Positions 12,169 through 23,898 of a DNA stretch of 64,000 bases are shown here, piece by piece. The stretch comes from Rhizoclosmatium globosum. Its lineage: Eukaryota > Chytridiomycota > Chytridiomycetes > Chytridiales > Chytriomycetaceae. The stretch is taken from NCBI GenBank assembly GCA_002104985.1, contig MCGO01000014.1:62001-126000 (forward strand), read 5' to 3'. The translations under genes were made by a program, and so were the position numbers. Numbering within the stretch: position 1 is the stretch's first letter; each line of letters opens with the position of its first letter. The notes under the pieces were generated by a model. The model was not told the DNA's origin, did no database searches, and saw only the letters and a list, made by a program, of their open reading frames with translations.

Positions 12169-15100
12169 TTACGAAAAGCCCTGAAAGAATGTAGCTCCTT
12201 GTAAATAATCATCCAGAGATTTGTATCCTTTGATAAAACGAATTAAAAACGAGCCAGTTGAGTAGAGGAGAAACTTACGCGGCGAAGCTTCAATGATACG
12301 TTCTAAATGTGGCATTACTTGCCATATGGGTATATAGAGGTTAAACTCGAGGGCAGCATATACGGCAAACTCTTGTTGGAATACTTCTTTTGGCGACACT
12401 TCCATCACCCTTTCAATGACCTAATTTTTAGTTATATCATTAGTTGCAACGAAAATAAAGGTTCACGGGAACCCTTACCTCCAGGAGCTCATTGTACTTG
12501 AATTCCTTAATATCATTCACTTTCGCAGCTAATAACAGACAAACGGCTGGAACATCCAAAGTATGTTACTTCAAAACCACAGTACAATACAAAACTCACA
12601 TGCAATAAGCCTTCGATTCGCCCTTGTTGCAAAGTTCTTGAACACCAGTTTCTCAAAGTACACCATTGCAATCGCCACGCTGCTCAGTTCCATTCCCTTC
12701 AGCCTACCAACATCCATCATGCGGATTTTCAATGCACGAATATGGCTTAAGCTGAGAAGCGGGTCTACAGTTGGGTGTGTTTCGCGGAAGACTTCGTTGA
12801 GCTCCTTCTTGATATCGGCGGGACGAGAGTACAGAAGGATAGAGCTCTGAAGAAGAAGTTTTATAACAGTTTTCCAAGACGACTAAGAACTTACGACATA
12901 ACTCTGTAACTTAATCACAGTTCGGTGCTTTCCAGTTTTGAGTTCTGGGTCATCGAGAGAAAGAGGATCATAAATATCGTATTCAGGAATTACGCTCCTG
13001 TATGAGATTAGAGCTGAATTCTTCGATCTAGTAATATTATTACCCCAGAGTTCCCGTAGGTTCCAATAGTCTTTGATATGATTCTAACTTCAGTTTTCGT
13101 GATTTTACTGCCTCAAGAGCAAATCCTAAGCGATCGCCGCTTGATACTGTCGTCAGTTACTCGAAGCTGTGGTGTGAACACTTACAATGGCTGGCTGCCA
13201 AAGAGAGATTTGGCCTTTCTCTTCTTTTCTTTGGGCTGATTCTCTACAGTGCCAATGACTGTAAATGTAGATATGGGATATCCGCCCTTCACAGTATTAT
13301 TAGTTTTGTAAACCAAACATGAGTACAAGAGGCGAACCAACCGATGGAGGAACAAATATAATCTTGGCATTCAAGAGCTGATTCAAGTTATTCAAATCCA
13401 CAGAATTCTTGGTTCTTATGTTATTCAAATGACGAGCCGGAATAGTCTGAATCAAAGACTGCCGTTCTGCATCCAAGTCTTCCCCACGAGATCCTCCCGA
13501 CCCATCTGACCGTCGACCCGGCGCGACATGTAGAACCACTGACGTCGCGTCTCCCATACTTCCTTTCCGCTCCGGACCACGAAAACTGACGTTCGAGTTG
13601 GAATTGTTCGCGCTGTTGTTTGTCATATTACGCGTTGATGTTGTGCTCTCGCGCAAGTTTGGTAGGTTTCGCATTTCAGCTTCGAAGGGTGACATGTGGT
13701 GAGGCGAGGCGTAACTGACATGTTGTAATGCGCCAGAGGTAGGGTTTCGGAAGACGGATGTGATTAGTTCTCCGACGCTTGATGTCATGTGTTGGATGCT
13801 GTGAACGATTTGTTGTTGTGCTGTGGCGGAGGATGGGGGATATGCAGGGTTGTGACTGTATGTGTAGTGATGGGCTAAAGAGTTTCGTGAGCCGCCTGTT
13901 TTGCGTCTCACTGGTGACCCCGTCTCTGAATAATTCATGAGTTAAAATTCGGTGAGTGTAAAAATGAACTGAAGAAGAACAGAGAATACTCACGTTCATC
14001 CAACTCTCTTGAGCTCATGGTCCTCAAACGACCTACAGTGATTCTCTTTTCCATGACACTGTTTGCCCCACTTCCAGTTGGAGCTCTGCCAACCATAAAC
14101 TTGTTGTTAGGATCTGCAGGATCAAACATTCTCCAAGGCGAACCACCACCCAACGAACTCTTTCGATCAGAAACTTTCACCATAGCTTGATGACTCTTTG
14201 ATGTACTACCTCCACTCATATTAAACAACCCAAACGGTGCAGAACTGCCACCGAGAGATCCGGCGCGGTTAACACGAATCGGAATGACATCGTCAGACTC
14301 CGATAAGTTGCGTTCAACAGGTGTAACAGCCTCATCATCCAGAGTTTCAATTCGGGGAGTTGAAGGACCCACAGAACTTGAAGTATCGCCGAAAATCGGA
14401 GGAGCTGTAAGCCGTTTCATCTGATAGTCTTCTTTGCCCAACAGTTCTTTCTTTGGCCGTTTCGTACCACGCACTTCCTCTCGTCTGTTGCTATTTGGAT
14501 TCGGTTCCTCGTGGTTTCCTAGTACTACGATTTCTAATTCAATATCTTCTGCTGGATCCAAGCTGGACTTTCGAGGCGGTGCATTATTTGAATTTGGTGC
14601 AGCAGGCTGAAATATGGACGACGGGCGAGTAAAGAATGGCAGAAAAGAGTTTGATACGTCGGGAATACTGGCACTATTCAATAGCTTATTCACTGAGGCG
14701 CCCATGGCATCTGACATATTCTTCCATGCTGAGGGAGGTTGATATTGGTTCTCGAGATCACTGGCTGCAGAGTTTGTCACAGCTGCCTTCAAGGCGTCTT
14801 TTGAAAGTATGTATGAGTCAAGTTATTTGAGAAGCAGAGTGACTTACTCAGGGAGAAGGACGAGTTGGATACAGGTTGGGTCTTGTTTTTCGAACCAGCC
14901 GATACGGGCCTTGATTCAACCTGCGTCCTAGAAACCGCAGACACACGCACGTTTGTTGCAGTGGCAAAGGCGTCGCGGTCGGTCTTCTCCTTCCGCTTTG
15001 GCTGAGTGTTTGTGTGTGCAGCATCGGTTGAGAGGGCGAGGGATCCGAGGAACGCCTGGGCTGTTTGATTGAATGTGTTAATTGAATGTACTAATAAGAT

Positions 15101-15319
15101 GTCGAGAGAGAGAAAGAGAAAGAGAGGGTTCCAAGGCGGAGTTTGAAAGCCACCTCGCTGTTGTCGCGCTCGAAACGCCGCAATTGTTTCCGCCTCTGAA
15201 CTCAGCATTCGCGCCCCGTCGCCGTTTTCTTTGTCTTCGGAAGGCCGCGTTGCCACTTCGCCGGCGACTTGGTCCACTGGCACGATCAGATCTGGATCAA
15301 CTGAATTGCCCTTCTCCAT
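12169..15319 (-). CDS. CABLES-type cyclin-box protein
   Basis: Multi-exon gene from ATG 15319. Near the N-terminus is ARQQRAQAFLGSLALS, resembling the R-rich/AFL motif of animal CABLES1/2. A long Ser/Asn-rich, probably disordered region follows. The C-terminal cyclin box reads LSLSHIRALKIR, ELSSVAIAMVYFEKLVFKNF, AAVCLLLAAKVND, VSPKEVFQQEFAVYAALEF and PIWQVMPHLERI, the order and spacing of CABLES (Cdk5 and Abl enzyme substrate) proteins, which bind cyclin-dependent kinases. Supported introns include 15061-15153 and the one removing the GTAAGT after EASPR; the protein then ends in YKSLDDYLQGATFFQGFS. Inference: a regulator linking a CDK to kinase signalling. The family is better known from animals. 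Confidence 0.8.
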
Positions 15320-15562
15320 CAAAGTTTCGCTGAAGGAGACTCCTGATTCCAATATCGATAAAACTCAACAATTAACTCTATTCCTTATTGATTTCAATTA
15401 CACGTACTCAATAACGCCGCGTTTCAACAGATTTTGGGTGAAACTCCCCCAACCGATTCTCGCACCACCAGATCGAACGACACTGACCCTCAAATCACAA
15501 ACTCGAAACAAAAAGCCCCTCTTTTCCCCCAAAATCAATCCCCAAAAACTCTGCCTGAAACC

Positions 15563-16665
15563 ATGACTCTCACTCACCTCTCTTCTGCTCCAACTGCCTC
15601 TCAAATGGTCCAAGCCGAAATGGCAAACCTGCCATCAACTGACGCTGCTGTCCTCTTGCAAGATTTCTCCTTCTCATTCGGCCCTGACGCTCCAATTATC
15701 TTGGATCACGTCAATTTGTCTATCCCTCGAGGATCCACTACCCTTCTTATTGGAGCTAACGGTGCTGGAAAGTCTACAATCCTTAGACTGTTGGCTGGAA
15801 AGACCTTGACAAAAGACTTCATCCGCGTCCTTGGAAAGCACCCATTCTTTGAAACCAACAAGGTAAGAAACGAGTGATTAAGAAAGTGAGGAAATCGGAG
15901 GTAGAATGAGTGATGTCAGCAGTTCAGTTCTCTTTAGCACCTTGAACAACTATCCCAACCATCCTCGTAACAACCCAATATTAACCTCTTCTCCACCAGG
16001 GAATTACATACTTGGGAACTGAATGGGCGCACAACCCAATCGTCCGAAGAGACGTCCCAGTCTCCCGTCTCCTCAAAACCCTCGGCGCCGAACGACACCC
16101 AGAACGTTGTTCCCGCCTCCTCGACATCATGGACGTCAACGTAAACTGGCACATGCACCAAGTCTCAGACGGTCAACGTCGCCGTGTCCAAATCGTCCTC
16201 GGTCTCATGGAACCTTGGGAAATTCTCCTCCTCGACGAAGTCACGGTCGATCTCGACGTTCTCGTGCGTAAAGACTTGATTGACTTTTTGAAGGAGGAGA
16301 CTCAGGTCCGTGGAGCTACTGTTATTTATGCTACACACATTTTCGATGGTCTTGGTGGCTGGCCTACACATGTTGTTCACATGGCGGAGGGAAAGATTGA
16401 TATTGTGAGAGAGATTGAAGGGGCCGGTGGATTCCCTGAGTTGGAAGAGATGAGGGCAGCCGCAAGAGCCGCTACTGGTGTCAACCGATATGAGGACAAG
16501 AGTGCCCTTCTCCGGGTTGTGGAGCGATGGTTGAGAGAGGATTACAAGCACCGTACTAGAACTTCTCAAAAGACGGACGCGGAGGGAAGGCTGATGACTC
16601 GATGGGCCATGCTTTCAGAAAACATGAAGGAGTACGGAGACAAGTACTACAACTACTGGAACTAG
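15563..16665 (+). CDS. CAF16: CAF16-like soluble ABC ATPase
   Basis: 321 residues, two exons (15563-15862 and 16000-16665; intron 15863-15999). One complete nucleotide-binding domain and no membrane segment: Walker A GANGAGKS (~64-71), signature-like VSDGQRRR (~155-162), Walker B ILLLDE (~175-180), then a switch His in YATHIFDGL. The sequence matches the CAF16 family, in yeast a CCR4-NOT-associated factor linked to RNA polymerase II regulation and related to plant ABCI proteins. TVDLDVLVRKDLIDFL after Walker B is also typical of that family. Start chosen at the first ATG in frame; in-frame upstream codons to 15434 have no ATG. It is divergently arranged with the CABLES-like gene, with about 240 bp between starts. 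Confidence 0.92.
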
Positions 16666-16742
16666 ACTGCGGGAAGTAAACCCCCAAATAATTGCATTCG
16701 TTGAATCTTTATTCTTGCCATCATATTCTGGCAACTCGTATT

Positions 16743-17811
16743 TCAGTGAAAATAAAATGCTTCACACTCTCTACGTATAACTGGTATTGGCAGTGGGTGC
16801 GATACGGAAGTGGAAGAACCAAACGAATAGATCACATTTGGAATAACGGGTTGCTTGTGTTGGGGCCGTTGCAATCGGAGTTTGACATCCCACCGCATTT
16901 TCTTTGGTGTTATACCTTGTCCAACCTCCCTTTCTTCTCGTAAGATCCTGTAAAAACTCACCCAATCATATGGAACGTATTCCAAGTCCTTGTAACCATC
17001 CTTCACCCATTTTGAGTGGAAGTCAGTCATTTTCCAGTGCTCTTCAAGAAGATTCGCCGTTTCTTCCGGAGTGAGCTCCTCCTCAATCATTGGCGGCAAG
17101 AGGGCCTTACGTGTAGGAATAGGTGTAGGTAGAAAAAACGGAAGAATATCCTTGCGTTTTGACTTCGTTTGAGGAATTGCAGTAGATTCTACATAAACAC
17201 CACTATCACGAGGATCGGAGGATGTGGTTTGATCAAGATTCTGGGAGATGGTATTTTTAGAACATAACCGAATTCCAGAATCCATTGGCATCGGTAGTGA
17301 TAATGCTTTGTCGGCTATTGATTGTTCATTGATGTTTTTGAGATGTTGCAATTGAACAGTTTCAGTGTCTCCCACAACTGTTGGAAGAGCTTCGTAATGC
17401 GGCAACACATCTTGAGTCACGTCTTTAGCGCTCCCAAGATTAAACCTAAAGGTTCCAAGGTATTTCTTGTATGTGGAACCAGGTTCCACAGTTGCTGGGG
17501 AAGGTGTTGGGATGGGTTCAACCAAAGCACAACACAGAAATCGGTCGTATTGCTGACGCTGGAGAGCATCAGCACGTGCTTTCAGTGCTCTAAATACTGT
17601 AATTGGTGTTTGTTTCTGTGGAATAAAGGAGATCAGAGTTCAGCGATTGTGACGGAAACCGGTTTCCATTTTTGGACAGAAACAAGGCGCAAATATTGAT
17701 TATTTGAGAGGAAAGAACCGAATATTGAAGCAAAAATTGAGGGATCTGGAGTATCAATAAAATCGACATAAGTAACTTCTTACTTTCTATTCTTTCACTG
17801 TTTCCGATCAT
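16743..17811 (-). CDS. hypothetical protein
   Basis: I do not recognise this protein. A consistent model starts at ATG 17811, with introns that join MIGNSERIEN to PSIFASIFGSFLSNNQYLRL, then VQKWKP to KQTPITVFRALKARADALQR, and runs open to the stop at 16743. Features: a basic segment rich in Arg/Gln near the N-terminus, a Pro-rich middle, and an acidic/aromatic stretch TPEETANLLEEHWKMTDF before KDLEYVPYDWVSFYRIL. No membrane segment or signal peptide is clear. The start overlaps the stop of the upstream deaminase by ATGA. Near 16965 a GTGAGT could be a donor, but reading through keeps the longest frame, so the C-terminus is uncertain. Confidence 0.55.
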
Positions 17812-18501
17812 GATGCATCCTCCTTCTCTTGTTCATCAACATCCTCATCTGCACCATCCTTCTCTTGAGAACCATCATCCCTCTTCCTCTTCTTCCTTCC
17901 GCCTCCATCCTCGTCATACTTTACACCAAGTGCATCAGCTGCTGTCCGAATACGTTGCATCCACCTATCCCACCACCGATCAACGCGCGACCTCGTCATT
18001 TCCGCCGTTTCACCCTGACTCGCCCAGAACTGTCTCGACCTATCATTGAAATTGACATCCAGTGCAAAATCGACGCTCCTGATTTCAATCCCCAGGGCTT
18101 TCGCAGAGACAGCAACTACAGGCGGACAATACTTGTTCAAGTGAACGATCCGTTTCACTCCCGCCGCCGCAAGCAACATGAAACACTCTGCACAAGGCGG
18201 AGCCGTAACGTAACACGTGCACCAGCGAGTGAAGTTGAATGGAAGCTGCTTGGGATACGCACAGGGCTTCTGCATGGATTTCTTGGATTTTCTTTTGGAT
18301 GAGGGACGCGTTGAAGAGGAGGGGTGTGTTGTTTGCGTAGGAGAGGATTTGGGATGTGGTTGGGTTTACGATGATGGCACCCATGTGGCCCTTGCGTGAG
18401 TTTGAATGACGGGCGAGGATGCATGCCCATGCGAGGTAGTTGTCGTCTGTTGAGAGGGCGGCGTCGAACTCATACGGTGGGAGTGGGAGCGGTGTTTCCA
18501 T
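17808..18501 (-). CDS. CMP/dCMP-type zinc deaminase, frame broken
   Basis: The zinc site is present in two pieces: EIHAEALC supplies His and the catalytic Glu, and TAPPCAECFMLL supplies the two Cys ligands (PCxxC). This is the cytidine/deoxycytidylate deaminase fold. The N-terminus NYLAWACILARHSNSRKGHM followed by GAIIV is typical of the family. The pieces are in different frames; dropping one G from the + strand GGG at 18252-18254 gives a continuous ALCVSKQLPFNFTRWCTCYV. The C-terminus is a charged Lys/Arg/Glu/Asp tail with a possible NLS (GGGRKKRKR). Substrate is not decidable: dCMP, a tRNA base or another nucleotide. ATG 18501 is the likely start. Confidence 0.75.
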
Positions 18502-18876
18502 GTCAACCGTTTTTAAACAAAGAAGAAAGAATGAAAGATGATTTATCAATTGTGGAGTCCAGTAATTTTGGTACTTCTACTCTTAGCCCTGTTCACAGTA
18601 ACTACGAAGACTGACACTAGTCCGCATTTTGCATTGAAATTAAGTAAGGCATTGAAATTCGTTCAGTTGAATTCCTAAACTTGTTGATCCAAACTTCAAC
18701 AAAACTCGGCTAATCATTACTTTCGTTTGGTTCAAATTCACAACAAAATAAAAGCAGAGAAAGTGAATTTCCACAGCCGTTTCCTCTTTGGTAATTATTA
18801 AAAATCCTAACTCTTCACTTATTTTCAGGAAGCTGAATATCTTCTTTGTATGAATGTAAATCTTTAGTTGTAAACC
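18502..18876. other. intergenic, shared upstream region
   Basis: About 375 AT-rich bases between the divergent deaminase and seven-helix gene copy 1. The last ~30 bp (TGAATGTAAATCTT...CCATGG) recur almost unchanged upstream of copy 2 at about 19998-20028, showing that the tandem duplication included the promoter-proximal sequence. Nothing coding seen. Confidence 0.55.
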
Positions 18877-19825
18877 ATGGACCCTGTATCAGCCAACCAA
18901 ACCTCCTCCACATACAAATCGCGGCATCAGTTCTTTGGGTAGCTGCACTGATAGGATTGCTGGGGTTTATCGTGTTCGAGGGTCGTCAAACGTCAGGATA
19001 TTTTTCCTGGACGAAAGCAGCAAACCCCTTCAATATTCTCCTCGTGATTTTATTTTCTTCGAGTATATCACTTCATGGAGCTTCTGCTTATCGCTATTCT
19101 TACATTACCGTGATATACTTAAGTGATGGGAACATCTGGCCCTCCAATTCTCGATGTTGGCAACCTTTGTAGTTCAAAATACGAGCATCTATCTTATGTG
19201 TTTATGTTTCATAAACTATTCATGGCTGAGAGGGAAAGGTGTATTTCAAGAGATTCTTCCAAAGAGTGTTGTCCCACTACACGTTTTTATGTGGACAATG
19301 CCTGTAATCTACATTCTGCAATTTCCTCAACGGCTGCCGTCTTGTGGTTTTGTATACTGACGCCGATATTTCCCATTCTGAGTAACTGTCAATATAACAA
19401 ACATACTGGCGGAGGGTTAACGTTCTCTTCGACATTCTCATACTAACACATTTACTTGGTACCTTCAAAAAACACGCGCTGACGGCGAAGCTATCGACAA
19501 ACGGTTTCAGATTATATCAAAGTTTGGAGTTGGTTCCTCCATCACAGCTATCGTGACGTTTAGCATCGACTTGATCACATTCTTTGCACCTCTGGATGAC
19601 ACGATATCAGCAATCGTGTTTCAGCTTATGCTTTGTGGATTCGATGCACTTGTGGCCATATTGTTTGGAATGAAAGTCGCGTTGTATTTTAACAAGAAAA
19701 ATGAGAGTAGTGTACGAATATCGGGGGCGAGGGAGCAAGTGAATACGGCAACAGTGGAAGAGAGCAGAGGAAGTAAGATCAGTGGAATTCGACAACCGAG
19801 AAAATCAAGCGCTGTGGATGCATAA
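18877..19825 (+). pseudogene. seven-helix membrane protein, decayed tandem copy
   Basis: Starts MDPVSANQTSS like its neighbour at 20025. One missing base in the sixth to twelfth codons shifts the frame and gives a stop within about 22 codons. Recognisable helices continue in other frames: SVLWVAALIGLLGFIVFEGR, AANPFNILLVILFSSSISLH, INYSWLRGKGVFQEIL, PLHVFMWTMPVIY, and FSIDLITFFAPLDDTISAIV to ALYFNKKNES near the end. Between about 19360 and 19470 part of the fifth-helix region is deleted. At least three independent lesions separate it from the near-intact copy, so I call it a pseudogene; assembly error alone is unlikely to explain the deletion. Confidence 0.75.
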
Positions 19826-20024
19826 TGTTAATGTTAATGCAGAAATGCCTCAAATAAACATTGGATCAACTATTCTGGCTGATACATAACAGTGAAGGAG
19901 TCAATGTTTGCATGCTTTCATATCAAATCTGTCCAGCTGTTACCCCCTGGACAAATATATTATTACTCTTAATTTTTTAAAATGATGTCTCCGATAAATG
20001 AATGTAAATCTTAAGCACTAAGCC

Positions 20025-20989
20025 ATGGACCCTCTATCAACCTACCAAACCTCCTCCAACATTCAAATCGCTGTATCAGCTCTTTGGGTAGCTACGCTGA
20101 TAGGATTACTAGGTTTTATCGTTTTTGAGGGTCGTCAAACCTCACGATCATTTTCCTGGGTGAAAGCAGCCAACCCCTTCAATATTCTCCTCGTGATTTT
20201 ATTTACTGCGAACATATCTCTCCATGGAGTTTCAGCTTTTCGCTTTTCATATCAAGCAAAGATACAGGCGAGCAATGGAGAGATAAGACCCACGATCGCG
20301 TCAAAGTTGGTAGCCTTTGTCGTTCAAAACACGAGTCTTTATGCAATGTGCCTATGCTATATAAATTACTCATGGTTACGGGGGAAAGGTGTATTTGAAG
20401 AAATTCTCCCAAGTTTGTTCCTGCATTGCACGTTTTCATGTGGACGATGCCTATAATTTACATCACAGCTATAAGTACTTCGGCCACTGGTTTGTGGTTC
20501 ATTTATGGTGGCACTGCAACTCCACTCGCACTAAGTTATTTTTCCATGGTCATCAACCTATTGGCTGCAACATTCACTGTTCTGTTTGACATTCTCATTT
20601 TAACGACATTCACTTGGTACCTCCAAAAAACTCGAACAGACGGTGAAGCCATTGATGAACGGTTTCAGATTATATCAAAATTTGGAGTTGGCTCCTCAAT
20701 CACAGCTCTCGTGACGTTTATACTTGATTTGATGTCTTTCTTTGCGCCCATGGATGAAACTATTTCTGATGTTGTGTTTCAGATTATGCTTTGCGGATTC
20801 GACACACTGGCAATGATATTATTTTGGATGAAAGTTGCATTGTATTTCAACAAGAAAGCTCAAAGTAATGCAAGGATTTCAGGAGCAAATCATAACAGGA
20901 ATACGGTTACATGGGAAGATGGTAGAAGTAAACTGAGTGGAAGTCGACCACAAAAGAAATCAAGCGAGACAGGGAATTCAGTTATATAG
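20025..20989 (+). CDS. seven-helix membrane protein (copy 2)
   Basis: About 320 residues with seven predicted membrane segments: VSALWVATLIGLLGFIVF, PFNILLVILFTANISLHGV, LVAFVVQNTSLYAMCLCYI, VFMWTMPIIYITAISTSATG, MVINLLAATFTVLFDILI, GVGSSITALVTFILDLMSFF and VVFQIMLCGFDTLAMILF. A motif YINYSWLRGKGVFEEI follows helix 3, and a basic Ser-rich tail ends the protein. The topology resembles a G-protein-coupled receptor, but I see no family signature (no DRY or NPxxY), so receptor function is inference. A single missing A at 20411-20412 breaks the frame; restoring it joins EEILPKFVPALHVFMW. A related protein is encoded at 51487-53270. Confidence 0.65.
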
Positions 20990-21135
20990 CACTAAAATAA
21001 ACTCAATCATCATGACGCTTTTCAGTGTTGATCAAATAATAATCGCGTAATATTCAAGTATCAAATTATACAGTTAAAGTCTATTAAGTAGCACGCCTAC
21101 CAGCTTAAAATAATTCTCACAACCATCGCATATCC

Positions 21136-23686
21136 TCAAAACAGAAAGTCATCATCCGAAGACTCATCGTCAGACCACTTCAACGCGTTCGGTGACCCAC
21201 CCTTCAGCCAGACATCATCTTCGCTGTCCTCATCCGACTCAAACAGCCCTTCAAAATGACCACCTCCACCATTCTTACTTTCCTCACCATCAGCTGCAGC
21301 ATGAACACTCCCATACGAAACCTGTGGCGTCCCCAACAGAGGCGTCGTGACCAAAGTCGCATCATCATCCACAATCTCGTCAATCCCATCTCCTCTCCCA
21401 AAACAGACCGCAAACACTCCAACAATACACGCGAAAACACTGTTACTCTCGCCACCCCTACTTGAAACCCCACGACTCTCCGGAGAATTCAATTCCCCAC
21501 CCACACTCCGCATCCGCCCCATAGCACCCGCGAATCCATCTCCAGGGTGTCCCGCAGGCTCCATCGCTGCAACTCGCTGTACCGCCACCGCCTTTCCGCC
21601 CTCCGCTTCCGTTTCCGCCAGTCCCGGAACTTTGGCGTGTCAGAGCTTCCGTCTAACGGTGCTGTAGCGGTTTGGAAGGGTGATGGGGTGGTGAGGATGT
21701 GGTTGTTGTGGAGTCGAGGCATGTTGCGCAGAACTGGATTTCGACTTCTGAGGCGAAACTGACGTGTCGTGCTGATGTGAATTTTACGGTTTTGGAGGGT
21801 TTGGAAGGGGTAACTGTGGTTGTGGTGGATGGGAGTTGGGTGGATTGGTTTCGACGGTGGAATGTAGATGAATTTGGAGGGGAGGGGATGGGACTCATTG
21901 CGCAGATGTGGTCTGGTTCGATTCCATTACAGCAGCCGGCGTTGGCGCAAAGGAGCGCGTCATCCGATTTTTCGAGGCCCATTACGAGCATTCGCTTTAC
22001 AGGGGTTGTTGGCGTTGGAGATATCTTTTGGATTGCGATTGCAGGTACGTTGAGATCAAAATCGCTGGGTACTTTGATACTGAAGATCGATTTGATTCTG
22101 CAGACGAGGCTGTGGACGCGGAGTAAGGGGTCCAGAATTGAGAGTCCCGAAGTGACGTGCTTGCTGCAATAACAGCGGAAGCACCAATAAGACGTCCTCC
22201 ACATCCAATACTTTCTCCACGCTTCTGTTTTTCCAAGATTGATTTGTACGCTGCTGCATCTCCAGGTACGTATCTCTGTCAGAGGCAGACGCATTCAATA
22301 AAGTTCGTTGCTGTGTAAATGTTCGCAACCGCCGTAGCTCCTTTTCTTCGAGCTTCAAAAACAAGTCCTCCGGAGTTCCAGCCATGGTTTGAGCACTACA
22401 AACAGATCCATAGTACGTGTTGCTGAAGGTGATGAATGATTCTGGAACAATCTGTGGGCCACCTCCATTATCTCCTCCACCCCTAACAGTAAATTAATAA
22501 GCTCATAGGCAATAAATAAAGGACGAACCATAACTCGGGACGTGTTGGAGAGCAAGAAAACGATGCCGCTTTCAATAAAGCACGTCTGGGTGCATCAGCG
22601 AGATCTTTTCGTTTTGGACGCGGCCAAATGACACAGGAGGTACAAGATGAGTGGGAGCAGTTGAAGGAAGAGTGGATTCAACAAGATGGGTTGGTGGTTG
22701 AATAGGATATAATACAGAAAAGCAATCTTGAGTGGCCCATGAGCCCGAAGTAAAGGTGCGATGATTAGGAATAGACGAGAACGGGTGGAGCGTGGAAGAC
22801 GAATTGTTTTGGGAGTTTGACGTGACTGATGAAGGAGCAGGAATTCTGACAGCAGGAGTGGAATTGGGTGGCGTACAATCATCATCATCCTTTTCTTCAG
22901 AGATTGTTTGAATGTGTGGAATATGCCATTGATCCAGTTGTGAGTTGTTTGAAGCAAGGGATCCCACAATGAGTCGAGGTTCGTCATTCGCATCATCATC
23001 TTCCGACACTTGCTGATCCGCATCATCATTTGCAGTGGCTGAGCTTTCTGAGGCGGCATCCAAGGGTGGAGTCCTCCTATTGTCGTCTGTGGGAGAGGCT
23101 GATTCTTCAGTTGTTTCAATTGGGAAGGCGATTCCCGCCGAGTCAACGACGCCACGCAGCCAAGCTTCCGTTGACAGTTTCGGCGATGAGAACGAGGAAG
23201 ACGAGAGAGTGTCGAGGGAGGACGAGCTGAGCACAGACGAGTTGCTTCCGCTTCGAGGAAGGAAGGCGCGGGCGGACCGGGTAGAGGCCATTGCATCCCG
23301 CACGAGAGAGTGGTGGTGTGGTTGTGGTTGTGGCTGTGAGTAGCGTGGAGTGCGAGAGACGAGTGTGTCGTTGGAAGGTAGTTTACGTTGTTTGAAGCAG
23401 TAGTAGTAGTTGTTGTCGGAGGAGCATCAAGAACCAGCACCGAGGGCGGCACCCGGAACGAGTACCCGCCACCCACGTGCACAAGTGGCGACGATCCGTG
23501 GATCAGAGGAAGTGGCCCAGTCGGCGGTGTCGTTGTCGTTGTTGCCGCCTTCGGAAGCTGCAGCGGCGAACAGTGCTCCCACGTACCCCGAACAAAGAAC
23601 GACTCCGTGCAGAACGACGACCCAACAAGATCGTTCTTCTCCTTCGTCTCTTCGCAGATCGAGGACCCAGTGCTGCTGCTGCCCAT
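21136..23686 (-). CDS. large hypothetical protein, frame broken in several places
   Basis: I do not recognise this protein. I read it as one gene because coding-like segments on one strand follow each other: MGSSSTGSSICEETKEK (start ATG 23686), FVRGTWEHCSPLQLPKAATT, a Thr/His-rich stretch, then MASTRSARAFLPRSGSNSSV to HTFKQSL, NTYYGSVCSAQTMAGTPEDL, KELRRLRTFTQQRTLLN, a Trp/Cys-rich segment (SYWCFRCYC), LLCANAGCCNG, RHVSFASEVEIQFCATC, and an acidic C-terminus WSDDESSDDDFLF. Clustered Cys pairs suggest zinc sites. Frame changes occur near 23320, at 22228-22232 (a run of five T on +, one too many), near 21655 and near 21560, with an intron near 22500. The exact chain is uncertain; two adjacent genes remain possible. 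Confidence 0.4.
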
Positions 23687-23898
23687 TGTCTGTGTCTGAC
23701 CTGTAGTGGTGTCAGGCAAGGACACAAGAATTTTCCGAGAAAGGCACGCCCCTTTCCACTTCATTGAGTCAGTTTCACAGGGTTTCACAACTCTTGCAGA
23801 TATTGTGATGTGTATTCTTTTATTTCTTTTTTACATTATTTACGCAGTACGCTGGAGGGAGGGAGCAGGGTGAAGAATAATAAGAACTCAAACAAACT

